DNA of 11,556 nucleotides from NCBI GenBank assembly GCA_030746295.1, contig JASLMY010000164.1:1-11556 (forward strand), read 5' to 3'. This DNA comes from Alphaproteobacteria bacterium (GTDB lineage Bacteria; Pseudomonadota; Alphaproteobacteria; GCA-2731375). Position 1 is the stretch's first letter. The number at the start of each line of letters is the position of its first letter. A model generated the notes under the pieces. The model ran no database searches, was not told where the DNA came from, and was given only the letters and a program-made list of their open reading frames with translations. A program made the translations under genes and the position numbers. Below are positions 1 to 7,019 of the stretch, one piece after another.

Positions 1-495
1 ACGATCTCCTTCATCTTCTTCATCGTCATCAGCGCCACCTGCTTCGCCTACGTCTTCCGCTCGCTCGGCGGCGACGACGTGGTCGAGCATTTGATCCTCA
101 AGGCCGGCCTCGATTCCTGGGGCCTGCTGTTCCTGATCATGGGCATCGTCTTCGCCCTCGGCTTCTTCCTCGATTGGTTGGAGATCACGCTGATCATCCT
201 GCCGGTGTTCGCCGGCCTGATCGTCGACATGGAGTTCGGCGACCATGTGCCGGCGGAGGCAATGGTGGTCTGGTTCACCGTGCTGATAGCGATCAACCTG
301 CAGACCTCGTTCCTGACGCCGCCTTTCGGCTTCGCCATTTTCTACCTGAAGGGCATCGCGCCGAAGGAGATCAAGATCGAGAGCATCTATGTGGGCATCA
401 TTCCGTTCGTGCTGCTGCAGCTGATCGGCCTGGTGGTGGTCATCGTATATCCGCAAGTAGCACTCTGGCTGCCGCACGTCGTGCACGGCTTGTGA
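1..495 (+). CDS. dctM: TRAP transporter large permease, DctM subunit (C-terminal 164 residues)
   Basis: The reading frame is open from base 1 to TGA at 493-495, so the gene starts before the window. The visible part is very hydrophobic, with about four membrane spans: the first 20 residues, GLLFLIMGIVFALGFFLDW, a span around VVWFTVLIAIN, and the last around IPFVLLQLIGLVVVIV. The motif TPPFGFAIFYLKG near the end is typical of the DctM C-terminus. DctM forms the ion-coupled inner-membrane channel of tripartite ATP-independent periplasmic transporters and works with DctQ and a periplasmic binding protein. The small permease follows after 15 bases, so they form one operon. Here the large permease precedes the small one, the reverse of the common P-Q-M order. 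The binding-protein gene is not in the window and the substrate cannot be named. Confidence 0.93.
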   Translation, partial: TISFIFFIVISATCFAYVFRSLGGDDVVEHLILKAGLDSWGLLFLIMGIVFALGFFLDWLEITLIILPVFAGLIVDMEFGDHVPAEAMVVWFTVLIAINLQTSFLTPPFGFAIFYLKGIAPKEIKIESIYVGIIPFVLLQLIGLVVVIVYPQVALWLPHVVHGL

Positions 496-510
496 TTGGG
501 AGAGACGGTT

Positions 511-1281
511 ATGACGACCGATAGCAGCTTGCGCATGGTCGACGGCGCCGAGGCGCCGATCGCGATCCGGATCAGCCTTCTGCTCCGGCGCTTCATCAAC
601 TTCGTCGGCACCTGGGCCTCGTTCTTCATCATCCCCCTGGTCTTCGTGACGATCTTCGACGTCACCGCCCGCAAGTTGGTCTGGATTCAGATTTTCCTGG
701 TCGAGCATGTCAGCCGGTACTTCGAATCGACCCTGCTGCAGGAGATGGAGTGGCACTTCCACACCGCGCTCTTCGCCTTGGTTCTGGGCTTCGGCACGAT
801 CTACAACCGCCACGTTCGGGTCGATCTGGTGCGCGAGAAGCTGCAGTTCCGCAAGCAGGCCTGGATCGAATTCATCGGCACCACGATCGGCATGCTTCCC
901 TACACCGCGATCGTCATCTTCTTCGCCTACGAGTTCGCGGTCGAGTCGTGGGAGACCAATGAGATCTCGGCCTCGCAAGTCGGGCTGTCGCATCGCTGGA
1001 TCATCAAGACGGTGCTGGTCGTGGGGCTCTTCATCGGGCTCTTGTCGGGTATCGCGGTCTGGCTGCAGACGATGATGGTGCTGTTCGGACCGAAGGACCT
1101 GCGCTTCCAGCTGATGACGCTCGAATGGCCCGAGCTGGTCGACGAGCGTCGCATCAAGGTGGCCCAGGACGAAGAGGACGAGCGCCGTCGCGTCCAAAAG
1201 GAGAAGGATGACGCCGAGCAGGCGAGAACCGATCGCCTGGCGGTCGAGCAGGCCGAGGCGGAACGCCGGGACGGTGGCTGA
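511..1281 (+). CDS. dctQ: TRAP transporter small permease, DctQ family, with a long charged tail (256 aa)
   Basis: ATG 511 is preferred over the in-frame TTG at 496 because GGGAGAG lies just upstream of it. Four hydrophobic segments lie at about residues 31-50, 82-98, 120-142 and 166-191, the usual DctQ layout. The stretch LLQEMEWHFHTALFAL (75-90) followed by YNRHVRVDLVRE (98-109) is characteristic of the small permeases annotated for mannitol/chloroaromatic-type TRAP systems. DctQ pairs with DctM in the inner membrane. Residues 193-256 form a soluble tail that is unusual for the family, which is normally about 150-200 residues. From about 208 onward it is a run of Glu, Asp, Arg and Lys, probably a helical or coiled-coil cytoplasmic extension. 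The family call is firm; the tail's role is unknown. Confidence 0.92.
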   Translation: MTTDSSLRMVDGAEAPIAIRISLLLRRFINFVGTWASFFIIPLVFVTIFDVTARKLVWIQIFLVEHVSRYFESTLLQEMEWHFHTALFALVLGFGTIYNRHVRVDLVREKLQFRKQAWIEFIGTTIGMLPYTAIVIFFAYEFAVESWETNEISASQVGLSHRWIIKTVLVVGLFIGLLSGIAVWLQTMMVLFGPKDLRFQLMTLEWPELVDERRIKVAQDEEDERRRVQKEKDDAEQARTDRLAVEQAEAERRDGG

Positions 1282-1286
1282 CGCGG

Positions 1287-1306
1287 GCCGCGCCCGTTGG
1301 CGCGGC
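1287..1306 (+). terminator. Perfect 8-bp GC hairpin after the TRAP permease genes
   Basis: GCCGCGCC (1287-1294) and GGCGCGGC (1299-1306) are perfect complements around a CGTT loop, starting five bases after the dctQ stop. There is no U-tract behind it (TACCCTGAC follows), so it is not a classical intrinsic terminator. It may attenuate transcription into the next gene or protect the 3' end of the TRAP mRNA. Confidence 0.4.
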
Positions 1307-1350
1307 TACCCTGACCCCGGGTTGGCGATAGGCCTCGGTCGGAGCTTCGG

Positions 1351-1827
1351 GTGACCGCCATGGCGATGGACTGGTATCACTATCTGAAGCGCTACGTCTG
1401 GGACGAGAACAAGACTCCGTTCTTTACCGCGGTCGGCAAGTTGAACCGCAGCCAGGCCGAGAGCGAGCTTTTCCTATACGCCTTGTTCCTAAGCGTGCCG
1501 GGCGCCTTGGTCGCCGCGGCCGCTCTGGCGGACGTGCTGCGGAACGGCAACCTGGCCTCGATCTGGCCGGGGCTCTACGCCGCCAGCGTCTGCGTCGCCG
1601 CGGCGATGCTGAAGCTGAGAAAGAGCCAGGCGGCGGCCTACTACAGCATCACCGCGCCCGTCGTCATGCTGGCCTATCTCTTCATTGCCGGCTTCGACGA
1701 CAGGCCGTTCTCGCTCAACCACCTGGTGCTGATCGCGATGCTGTTGCTTTGGATTCGCTACACCATGCGCGTCGTGGCGATGACCAAAAGCTATCCCGGG
1801 ATGCCGGAGAAGCCCGAGACCGAGTAG
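1351..1827 (+). CDS. Uncharacterised four-helix membrane protein (158 aa)
   Basis: I do not recognise a named family. The start is taken as GTG 1351 because GGAG (1341-1344) lies six bases upstream; ATG 1360 and ATG 1366 are alternatives that shorten the protein by 3 or 5 residues. A soluble, aromatic-rich N-terminus (DWYHYLKRYVWDENKTPFF) is followed by four predicted membrane spans at about residues 39-62, 69-88, 94-114 and 122-142, then a short polar tail ending PEKPETE. It lies 69 bp downstream of dctQ in the same direction, separated by a hairpin. It may belong to the TRAP operon as an accessory membrane protein, or it may be an independent gene. It ends 25 bp before the convergent stop of the 2TM gene. 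It is very probably a real gene; its function is unknown. Confidence 0.8.
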   Translation: MTAMAMDWYHYLKRYVWDENKTPFFTAVGKLNRSQAESELFLYALFLSVPGALVAAAALADVLRNGNLASIWPGLYAASVCVAAAMLKLRKSQAAAYYSITAPVVMLAYLFIAGFDDRPFSLNHLVLIAMLLLWIRYTMRVVAMTKSYPGMPEKPETE

Positions 1828-1852
1828 CCGGCTGGCTCGATCGCCCGGCCTG

Positions 1853-2236
1853 TCACCGCTCGCGGTCCTCTTCTCGGTAGGCTTCCTCGGTGGGCGGACC
1901 GAGATCATGCCGACCCGGCATCGTTCCGCTCTTGAAGGATGCCTCGATCCTCTGGATGTGATCGATGTCGTAGCTCTTCGACCTGAGTTGCATGGCGCGA
2001 CCGTCGGCCCAGTCCTCATCCGCGCGCAGCGCCCGATAGAAGAAGAAGTGGCAGGCGAAGACGAGGCTCCAGAGGAACATCGGCCAGAACGACCACCAGC
2101 CGTCTCCGATCAGCATGTTGGCGATGATCAAGACGCTGACGCCGCCCATGTAGACGAGCTTGTGACGACGAAACGAGCCGCGGATCCGGTCCATCCAGAC
2201 TTGGGTCGAGGAATCGTTCTCTTCCGTCATGTCCAT
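1853..2236 (-). CDS. Small 2TM-domain membrane protein (127 aa)
   Basis: Two hydrophobic helices at about residues 28-44 and 47-68 are joined by a short Trp-rich turn (DGWWSFWPMFLW). A basic segment precedes them (RIRGSFRRHKLVY) and CHFFFYRALRADEDW follows. The order RxxFxxHxxxY, helix, WWxFWP, helix, H is the pattern of the 2TM domain family (PF13239), whose function is generally unknown; some members are fused to sensor kinases or DNA-binding domains, but this one stands alone. The C-terminal 55 residues are hydrophilic and acidic. ATG 2236 and ATG 2230 (MTEEND) are both possible starts and neither has a strong ribosome binding site. The gene is convergent with the four-helix protein gene and divergent from the RidA gene. 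Membrane localisation is secure; the role is not. Confidence 0.82.
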   Translation of the reverse strand: MDMTEENDSSTQVWMDRIRGSFRRHKLVYMGGVSVLIIANMLIGDGWWSFWPMFLWSLVFACHFFFYRALRADEDWADGRAMQLRSKSYDIDHIQRIEASFKSGTMPGRHDLGPPTEEAYREEDRER

Positions 2237-2390
2237 GCCGTTTGCCCCGGCTGAGCCGCTACCGCACTATGCGGTAGTCGGGCGCCGCCGTCGGCGCCCC
2301 ATGCCCGATTCATAGTGACATAGTGGCATCGGCACAGCCCGTCCAGATGAAACCGGCTTGACCGATTGTGGACCAGAAAGGGAGAAACGC
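2237..2390. promoter_or_regulatory. Divergent regulatory region with CATAGTG repeats and two hairpins
   Basis: This 154-bp gap separates the start of the 2TM gene (leftward) from the RidA gene (rightward), so both promoters should lie here. CATAGTG occurs at 2311-2317 and 2319-2325 as a tandem 8-bp spaced pair, and its reverse complement CACTATG at 2265-2271. CACTATG lies in the loop region of a perfect 7-bp hairpin, CTACCGC (2259-2265) with GCGGTAG (2271-2277). A second perfect 8-bp hairpin pairs GGGCGCCG (2280-2287) with CGGCGCCC (2292-2299). The repeats could be an operator for a shared regulator. No clear -35/-10 pair was found. Confidence 0.45.
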
Positions 2391-2849
2391 ATGTCCGTCG
2401 AGCAACGCTTGATCCAACTCGGTATCGAGTTGCCTGAGCTGTTGGACCCGGTTGGCAACTACGTCCGCGGCGTGCAGGTCGGCGATCTGGTCTTCCTTTC
2501 GGGGCACGGGCCCCGCTCCGCCAACGGCGCCAGCGTCGCCGGTAAGGTCGGCGCCGACATCGACATCGAAACGGCGCAACGGGCGGCTCGGCTGGTGGGC
2601 TTGAACATGCTGGCCTCGCTCGAGGCGCTGATCGGCGATCTGAACCGGGTGAAGCGCGTCGTCAAGGTGTTGGGCATGGTCAACGCGGTGCCCGAATTCA
2701 AGGAGCACCCCAAGGTCATCGACGGCTTTTCGGACCTGATGGTGGCGGTCTTCGGCGAGGCCGGCCGCGGCGCCCGGTCGGCCGTGGGCATGGGCTCTCT
2801 GCCAGCCCAGATCCCGGTCGAGGTCGAGATGATCGTCGAGCTGAGCTGA
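2391..2849 (+). CDS. RidA (YjgF/YER057c/UK114) family protein (152 aa)
   Basis: Start ATG 2391 is set by AAGGGAGA at 2378-2385; the frame is open for 11 further codons upstream without a better start. The protein belongs to the longer RidA subgroup (about 150 residues rather than 128). An N-terminal RLIQLGIELPE segment is followed by NYVRGVQVGDLVFLSGHGP (23-41), the core helix ETAQRAARLVGLNMLASLEALIGDLN (60-85), then VVKVLGMVNAVPEF and the C-terminal RSAVGMGSLP with Arg129 at the position of the conserved active-site arginine. Canonical RidA trimers hydrolyse reactive enamine/imine intermediates released by PLP enzymes. Whether this long subgroup has that activity is not established by the sequence. 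It appears monocistronic, divergent from the 2TM gene. Confidence 0.93.
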   Translation: MSVEQRLIQLGIELPELLDPVGNYVRGVQVGDLVFLSGHGPRSANGASVAGKVGADIDIETAQRAARLVGLNMLASLEALIGDLNRVKRVVKVLGMVNAVPEFKEHPKVIDGFSDLMVAVFGEAGRGARSAVGMGSLPAQIPVEVEMIVELS

Positions 2850-2965
2850 GCCGAGCTGTCCGCTCCGCAATCCTCTCGCGAAGGTTCATCCGGGGCAGGG
2901 ATTTGTTAACCGTCTGTCGCTAGCTTCGATGACCGGGTTAACGAATGCCGTGAATCTGTTGCGCT

Positions 2966-3922
2966 ATGTCCTCAACTGCTCCTACGACCGGTGCGGTTCG
3001 CAAGCGCGCCTCGCTATTGGGGCGGGTTTCGAGCTGGTGGCATGGCGGCAACGGCAAACGAGCCGACGCCAAGGGTGGCAAGCCGACGCGGCCCAGGACC
3101 GTGGATGTACCGCCGCCCCAACAGCCGGTGCACTGGTGGGACATAGAGCAGAAAGTTTGGGGCGAGGGCTTTAGCGATCCTGTTTCGGGGCCGTTTCTCA
3201 CCGCCCTGATCAAGCCTTTGGAGCCCGAGAGCTATTCCGAGTTGCTGCTGCTGGGGGCCGGTTTCGGCGGTGCCGCCAGCGAGATCGTCAGCCGCCACGG
3301 CGCCAAGGTCGCCGCCCATGAGGCCGTGACCGAGCTGGCGGAGGCGGCGACCGCCCATTGGGCTGCCTCGGCGATGGAGAAGCCGCCGGCGATCGAGCCC
3401 TGCGACCTGGCGGTGGCGACGCTGCCTTCCCGGACGTTCGATGGCGGCCTGGCACTGAATGCGTTCCTGCCGGTCGGCGACAAGGCGGGCGCCTTGAAGC
3501 GGATCGAGCAGGCGCTAAAGCTCCGCAAACGCCTCGTCATCCTGGAGGCGTTTGCGGACGAGGACATCGATCCAAAGTCCGAGGTCTTCCAGGCCTGGCG
3601 CGACGCCGAGCCGACGCCGGTTCACCTGATGTCCTACTCGGACTTCGAGGCGGTACTACAGGAAACCGGGTTTACGCTTCTCGACCAAAAGGACCTGACC
3701 GCAGCCTATCAGGATCTGATTACCGGCGGCTGGGCCAAGGCCATGCGAACGCTCAGACCGCCGACCGACGGCTCGGTGGACGCCGATGCCTTCGTCGAAT
3801 GCGTCATGCGGCAATGCCGGCGCTGGACGCTGCTGTCGACCCTATTGAAAGAAGAGAAGCTAAGAATATATCTAGTAAATGCGCAAGTCGGCGAAAGCGC
3901 AAAACTTATGTCGGACTGGTAA
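2966..3922 (+). CDS. SAM-dependent methyltransferase-like protein (318 aa)
   Basis: The protein has a basic, low-complexity N-terminus (1-50), then VHWWDIEQKVWGEGF (55-69). A class I methyltransferase nucleotide-binding motif follows, LLLLGAGFGG (93-102), with an acidic residue (Glu119 in VAAHEA) where the SAM ribose ligand is expected. FDGGLALNAFLP (158-169) and RKRLVILEAF (187-196) fit later strands of the Rossmann fold, and MSYSDFEAVLQETGF (222-236) fits the usual C-terminal segment. The substrate is unknown. In place of an Asp/Glu-containing motif I it has LGAGFGG, and whether SAM is bound is inferred. ATG 2966 has no strong ribosome binding site, and TTG at codon 18 is a weak alternative. 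The last 20-odd codons are AT-rich compared with the rest. It stands alone on its strand, 116 bp after the RidA gene. Confidence 0.78.
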   Translation: MSSTAPTTGAVRKRASLLGRVSSWWHGGNGKRADAKGGKPTRPRTVDVPPPQQPVHWWDIEQKVWGEGFSDPVSGPFLTALIKPLEPESYSELLLLGAGFGGAASEIVSRHGAKVAAHEAVTELAEAATAHWAASAMEKPPAIEPCDLAVATLPSRTFDGGLALNAFLPVGDKAGALKRIEQALKLRKRLVILEAFADEDIDPKSEVFQAWRDAEPTPVHLMSYSDFEAVLQETGFTLLDQKDLTAAYQDLITGGWAKAMRTLRPPTDGSVDADAFVECVMRQCRRWTLLSTLLKEEKLRIYLVNAQVGESAKLMSDW

Positions 3923-4051
3923 AACTACGTATAGGTACAATTTATTCAAAAACCAGGACGGTAGACCAAAGTAACGTGCCTTGGGTATTTCACTAGATTT
4001 CGGTTTCAAAGCGGGCCTGCCTGCCACGAAAGCCAACGTAGGGTCGAAACG

Positions 4052-4408
4052 ATGCTCAAATTGAGGAACATGTTCGCTCGCAACGACGACGATGCCGCCC
4101 TCGCCGGCGAGGCGGGCGATGGCGAGCGGCGCAACTACAGGCGCCATCACATCGACATGGAAGTCCTCGTCGACGTCGATCGAGAGACCCACAGGTGCCA
4201 CCTCTACAACGTTGCCCCGGGCGGCGCCTTCTTGAGCCCCGACTTCGACGCCGAGGTCGGTACGTCGGTCACGATCCGGTTGCCGAACTCGCGCGTCGTC
4301 GCCGTTGCCGGTGTCACCCGCGTTAGTGCCGATGGAATTGGCGTTCGGTTCGACGACGACACCGTCGGCGCCATCGTCGCCGGCTGGACCAGGGGCATGA
4401 TCGACTGA
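4052..4408 (+). CDS. PilZ-domain protein with degenerate c-di-GMP motif (118 aa)
   Basis: A single PilZ domain fills the protein after about 22 polar residues. The first binding motif, RxxxR, is intact as RRNYRRH (26-32). The second, D/NxSxxG, reads NVAPGG (53-58), so Asn53 and Gly58 are kept but the central Ser is Ala55. The beta-barrel continues with TSVTIRLPNSRVVAVAGVTR (71-90) and GIGVRFDD (95-102). PilZ proteins bind cyclic di-GMP and control motility, polysaccharide synthesis or biofilm. Loss of the Ser may weaken binding. ATG 4052 follows AGGG (4040-4043) at eight bases. The gene is preceded by a 129-bp AT-rich gap that should contain its promoter, and it converges on the MFS gene 37 bp away, with no strong terminator between them. 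No motility or cyclase gene adjoins it. Confidence 0.88.
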   Translation: MLKLRNMFARNDDDAALAGEAGDGERRNYRRHHIDMEVLVDVDRETHRCHLYNVAPGGAFLSPDFDAEVGTSVTIRLPNSRVVAVAGVTRVSADGIGVRFDDDTVGAIVAGWTRGMID

Positions 4409-4445
4409 GCCTCCGGCCCGCGGCCGCCGCCCCGCATCATCGAAT

Positions 4446-5645
4446 TCAGGCCGTCCGGCGTCGCCCGATGATGATCGCGGCGGCAATCACGTGCAGGCCA
4501 ACCAAAAGCAACAGCGGCAGCGTGTAGGCCTGGGTCAGGTCGCGCAACAGGCCGGTGGCGCTGGTCGTCAGGGCCACGGTCAGAAAGAGGGCGACGTTGG
4601 CGAGCCCGTAAGCAGTGCCATAGGCGCGAGCGCCGAAGGCGTCGTTCAGCAGGAGCGGCGGCAGCATCACGATGCAACCGACGACCAGGCCGGCAAGCGC
4701 CGAGGCCAGGTACAGGAGCGCCACCTGGTCGGTGGCCACGACCAAGGCGACGGCGAGCGCCTGCACGAGATAGGTGGCGGCGGCGAGGTGCCCTATCGCC
4801 AGCCGCGTCGCCAATGCGCCGAGCAAGAAACGGCCGAGGATCGCGGTGGCGGCGGTGAGGCTGACCGCATAGGCCGCCCGATCGATGCCCATCGTGCCCT
4901 CGAGGGCCGGGATCTGGTGGGTCAGGAAGCCGACCTGGGCGCCGAGCGCCAGCGCCGAGGCGAGCGATATTCGCCAGAAGATTCCGTCGCCGAGGAAATC
5001 GCGGGCGCTACGCCGCGAGGCCCCGGTCTCGGGCGCGGTCTCGGGGCTGCGCTTGCGGTCGGGCATTTCGCCCGGCCGCGGACGCCGGAGCACGGCCGCG
5101 ACCAGCGGCGCCACGACCACGATGATGACGGCGCCGAGGCCGCCCAGCGTCGTCGTCAGGCCCCGGCTCTCCGTCAATGCCACCATCGTCGGCACGACGA
5201 CGGCGCCGCCGACGCTGGCACCGGTGAGCGCGATGCCGAGCGCCAGACCCAGGCGACGGTCGAACCAGGGCACCAGCGCGCCGCTGATCGTGGCCGTCGC
5301 CAGCGCCGGATAGGCGGAGCCGAGCAGCGGATAGACGAGGAAGAGCTGCCAGGGCTCGCTCAGATGGCCGATCGCCGCGACGCCGAGGCCGGTGGCGAGC
5401 GCGCCGTAGACGGCGACCCACCGGGTGCCGTGGCGGTCGATGACGCGGCCGATCAGCACCGTCGCCGGAATGCCGACGATCCAGAAGCTGGCCACCGCGC
5501 TCGACATCAGGCTCGTCGACCAGCCGTGGCGCTGGCCGAGGGCGGTGATGTAGAAGCCGTGTCCGTAGAAGACGGCACCCCAGGCGAAGAAGGCCCTGGT
5601 GAAGCAGACGGTGGCGACCAACCAGCCGTGCGAGGCGCGCGCCAT
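4446..5645 (-). CDS. MFS transporter, likely organic-acid carrier of the glycerate cassette (399 aa)
   Basis: The protein is a hydrophobic 12-span major facilitator. The two six-helix halves are separated by a polar loop at about residues 187-220 (RRPRPGE to RRSARDF). The MFS motif A between helices 2 and 3 is visible as GRVIDRHGTR (66-75). The overall pattern, including HGFYITALGQRHGWS and PALEGTMG, resembles carriers of the oxalate/formate and monocarboxylate type. ATG 5645 is seven bases after the kinase stop, and GAGG overlapping that stop serves as ribosome binding site, so it is translationally linked to the kinase. Because it is the last gene of the enolase-glycerate kinase cluster, it probably imports D-glycerate or a close precursor; this is inference from position, not from substrate-binding residues. 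Export is possible. Confidence 0.92.
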   Translation of the reverse strand: MARASHGWLVATVCFTRAFFAWGAVFYGHGFYITALGQRHGWSTSLMSSAVASFWIVGIPATVLIGRVIDRHGTRWVAVYGALATGLGVAAIGHLSEPWQLFLVYPLLGSAYPALATATISGALVPWFDRRLGLALGIALTGASVGGAVVVPTMVALTESRGLTTTLGGLGAVIIVVVAPLVAAVLRRPRPGEMPDRKRSPETAPETGASRRSARDFLGDGIFWRISLASALALGAQVGFLTHQIPALEGTMGIDRAAYAVSLTAATAILGRFLLGALATRLAIGHLAAATYLVQALAVALVVATDQVALLYLASALAGLVVGCIVMLPPLLLNDAFGARAYGTAYGLANVALFLTVALTTSATGLLRDLTQAYTLPLLLLVGLHVIAAAIIIGRRRTA

Positions 5646-5652
5646 GATCGCC

Positions 5653-6993
5653 TCAGCGTCGCGCCGTCGGCACGCCGACCAACAGCAGCTTCAAGTCGTT
5701 GACGTTGGTGCCGGTGGCGCCGGTGCGGATGCCGTCGCCCAGCGCGAGCGCCAGGGTCGTCGCATCGTGGCGATCGAGGTGGTGTTGCAGGTCGAGGCCG
5801 AGGTCGGCGGCGCGGGCACGGCTGGTGGCATCGGCGAGCGCGCCGGCGAGCTCGGTCGGGCCGTCGCTGCCGTCGGTGTCGAGGCCCAGCACCAGAACGG
5901 CCGCATCCTCGGGCAGGGCGGCCGCGGCGGCGATGGCGAACTCCTGGTTCGGGCCGCCCCGGCCGAGCGCCTCTCCCTCCAGGCGGACGGTGGTCTCGCC
6001 GCAAGCGACGATGGCCGCGGGCCGCTGCCCCGAGGTCGTGGCCTCTCGAGCCAAGCGCGCGAAGTCGCGGCCGGCGGTGGCGCTGTCGCCGATCAGGGCC
6101 GTCGAATGGAGCCGCGACGCGAAGCCCGCACCTGAGAGGGTGTCGCGCGCCGCCTCGGCCGCCGCCGTGCTGGCGACCAGCACGTGGCTGCTGATCGACA
6201 GCGGCGCCAGGTCCTTCGGCGTTTCCTCGGCCGGTCCGTCCTCGGCCAGGTGGCGCGCGACGCGCGGCGGCAGCCGCTCCCAAAGCCGATAGCGGTCGAG
6301 CGTCGCCCGCGCATCGGCGAGCGTCGACGTGTCGGGCACCGTCGGGTCGGTGATGTAGTCGAGGGCGTCGCCGACGACGTCGGAGACGGTGAGGTTGACG
6401 AGCCGGGCGCCAGGGTGCAGCAGCCGTGCCAGCCGGCCGCCCTTGATCGCCGAGAGGTGCTTCCTTACCGCGTTGATCTCGAAGATGTCGGCGCCCGAGG
6501 CCAGCAGCAGGCGGTTCACGGCCTGCTTGTCGGCGAGGTCGAGGCCGGGCGCCGGTAGCGGTAGCAAGGCCGAGCTGCCACCGGTGATGGCGGCAATGAC
6601 GATATCGCCGGAGCCGGTCCCGGCCGCCGCCCGGGCGATCGCCTCCGCCGCCTCCAGTCCCGCCCGGTCGGGTACGGGATGGGCGGCATGGCGCAGCCGG
6701 ATCTGCCTCAGGTCGCCGTCGTCGCCGTATTTGGCGACGACGATGCCCGCGTCGATGCGCCCGTCCAGGATCTCGTCCAGCGCCCGGGCGATAGCCAGGC
6801 TCGCCTTGCCGGCGCCGAGCACCAAGAGCCGGTGCGCCGCATCCAGATCGTACCGGTCGTCGCCGACGACCAGCCAGCGACCGTCCAGACGCACCAACGC
6901 CCGTGTCGCCTCGTAGGGATCGGCGGCGGCGAGCGCCGCCTCCACGGCGGCCAGCGCCGGGCGGCGCAAGGCGACATCGCCTCGGGCCAGCAA
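5653..6993 (-). CDS. Glycerate 2-kinase, MOFRL family (at least 446 aa; true start probably upstream)
   Basis: The enzyme phosphorylates D-glycerate with ATP to 2-phosphoglycerate. Numbered from TTG 6993, the N-terminal DUF4147 domain shows VLGAGKASLAIA (58-69, with Lys63), ITGGSSALLPLP (136-147), NAVRKHLSAIKGGRLA (174-189) and SDVVGD (204-209). The C-terminal MOFRL domain shows CGETTV, GRGGPNQE (345-352), TDGSDGPT (373-380) and GTNVND (429-434). Length and motif order match GckA/TtuD-type kinases rather than the GarK/GlxK or plant families. TTG 6993 has no ribosome binding site. The frame continues upstream without another ATG/GTG/TTG and encodes IAYVRNTAELLARG, which fits the conserved family N-terminus. 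CTG at 7023-7021, overlapping the enolase stop as CTGA and preceded by GGCGGA, would give 456 residues. It is the middle gene of the cluster. Confidence 0.93.
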   Translation of the reverse strand: MLARGDVALRRPALAAVEAALAAADPYEATRALVRLDGRWLVVGDDRYDLDAAHRLLVLGAGKASLAIARALDEILDGRIDAGIVVAKYGDDGDLRQIRLRHAAHPVPDRAGLEAAEAIARAAAGTGSGDIVIAAITGGSSALLPLPAPGLDLADKQAVNRLLLASGADIFEINAVRKHLSAIKGGRLARLLHPGARLVNLTVSDVVGDALDYITDPTVPDTSTLADARATLDRYRLWERLPPRVARHLAEDGPAEETPKDLAPLSISSHVLVASTAAAEAARDTLSGAGFASRLHSTALIGDSATAGRDFARLAREATTSGQRPAAIVACGETTVRLEGEALGRGGPNQEFAIAAAAALPEDAAVLVLGLDTDGSDGPTELAGALADATSRARAADLGLDLQHHLDRHDATTLALALGDGIRTGATGTNVNDLKLLLVGVPTARR

Positions 6994-7019
6994 CTCGGCG
7001 GTGTTCCGGACGTAAGCGA

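Noticed and set aside
1825..1852. Bidirectional terminator between the two convergent membrane protein genes
   Set aside because: Only a 5-bp GCCGG/CCGGC pairing with a long loop and no T-tract is present, which is too weak to call.
2906..2941. CtrA-type box (TTAA-N7-TTAA) before the methyltransferase gene
   Set aside because: The two TTAA sequences are about 28 bases apart rather than 7, so they do not form a CtrA site.
4491..5702. A 403-codon plus-strand open frame opposite the MFS gene
   Set aside because: It is a hydrophilic Gln/Arg/Gly-rich shadow of a hydrophobic transporter gene with no domain pattern.
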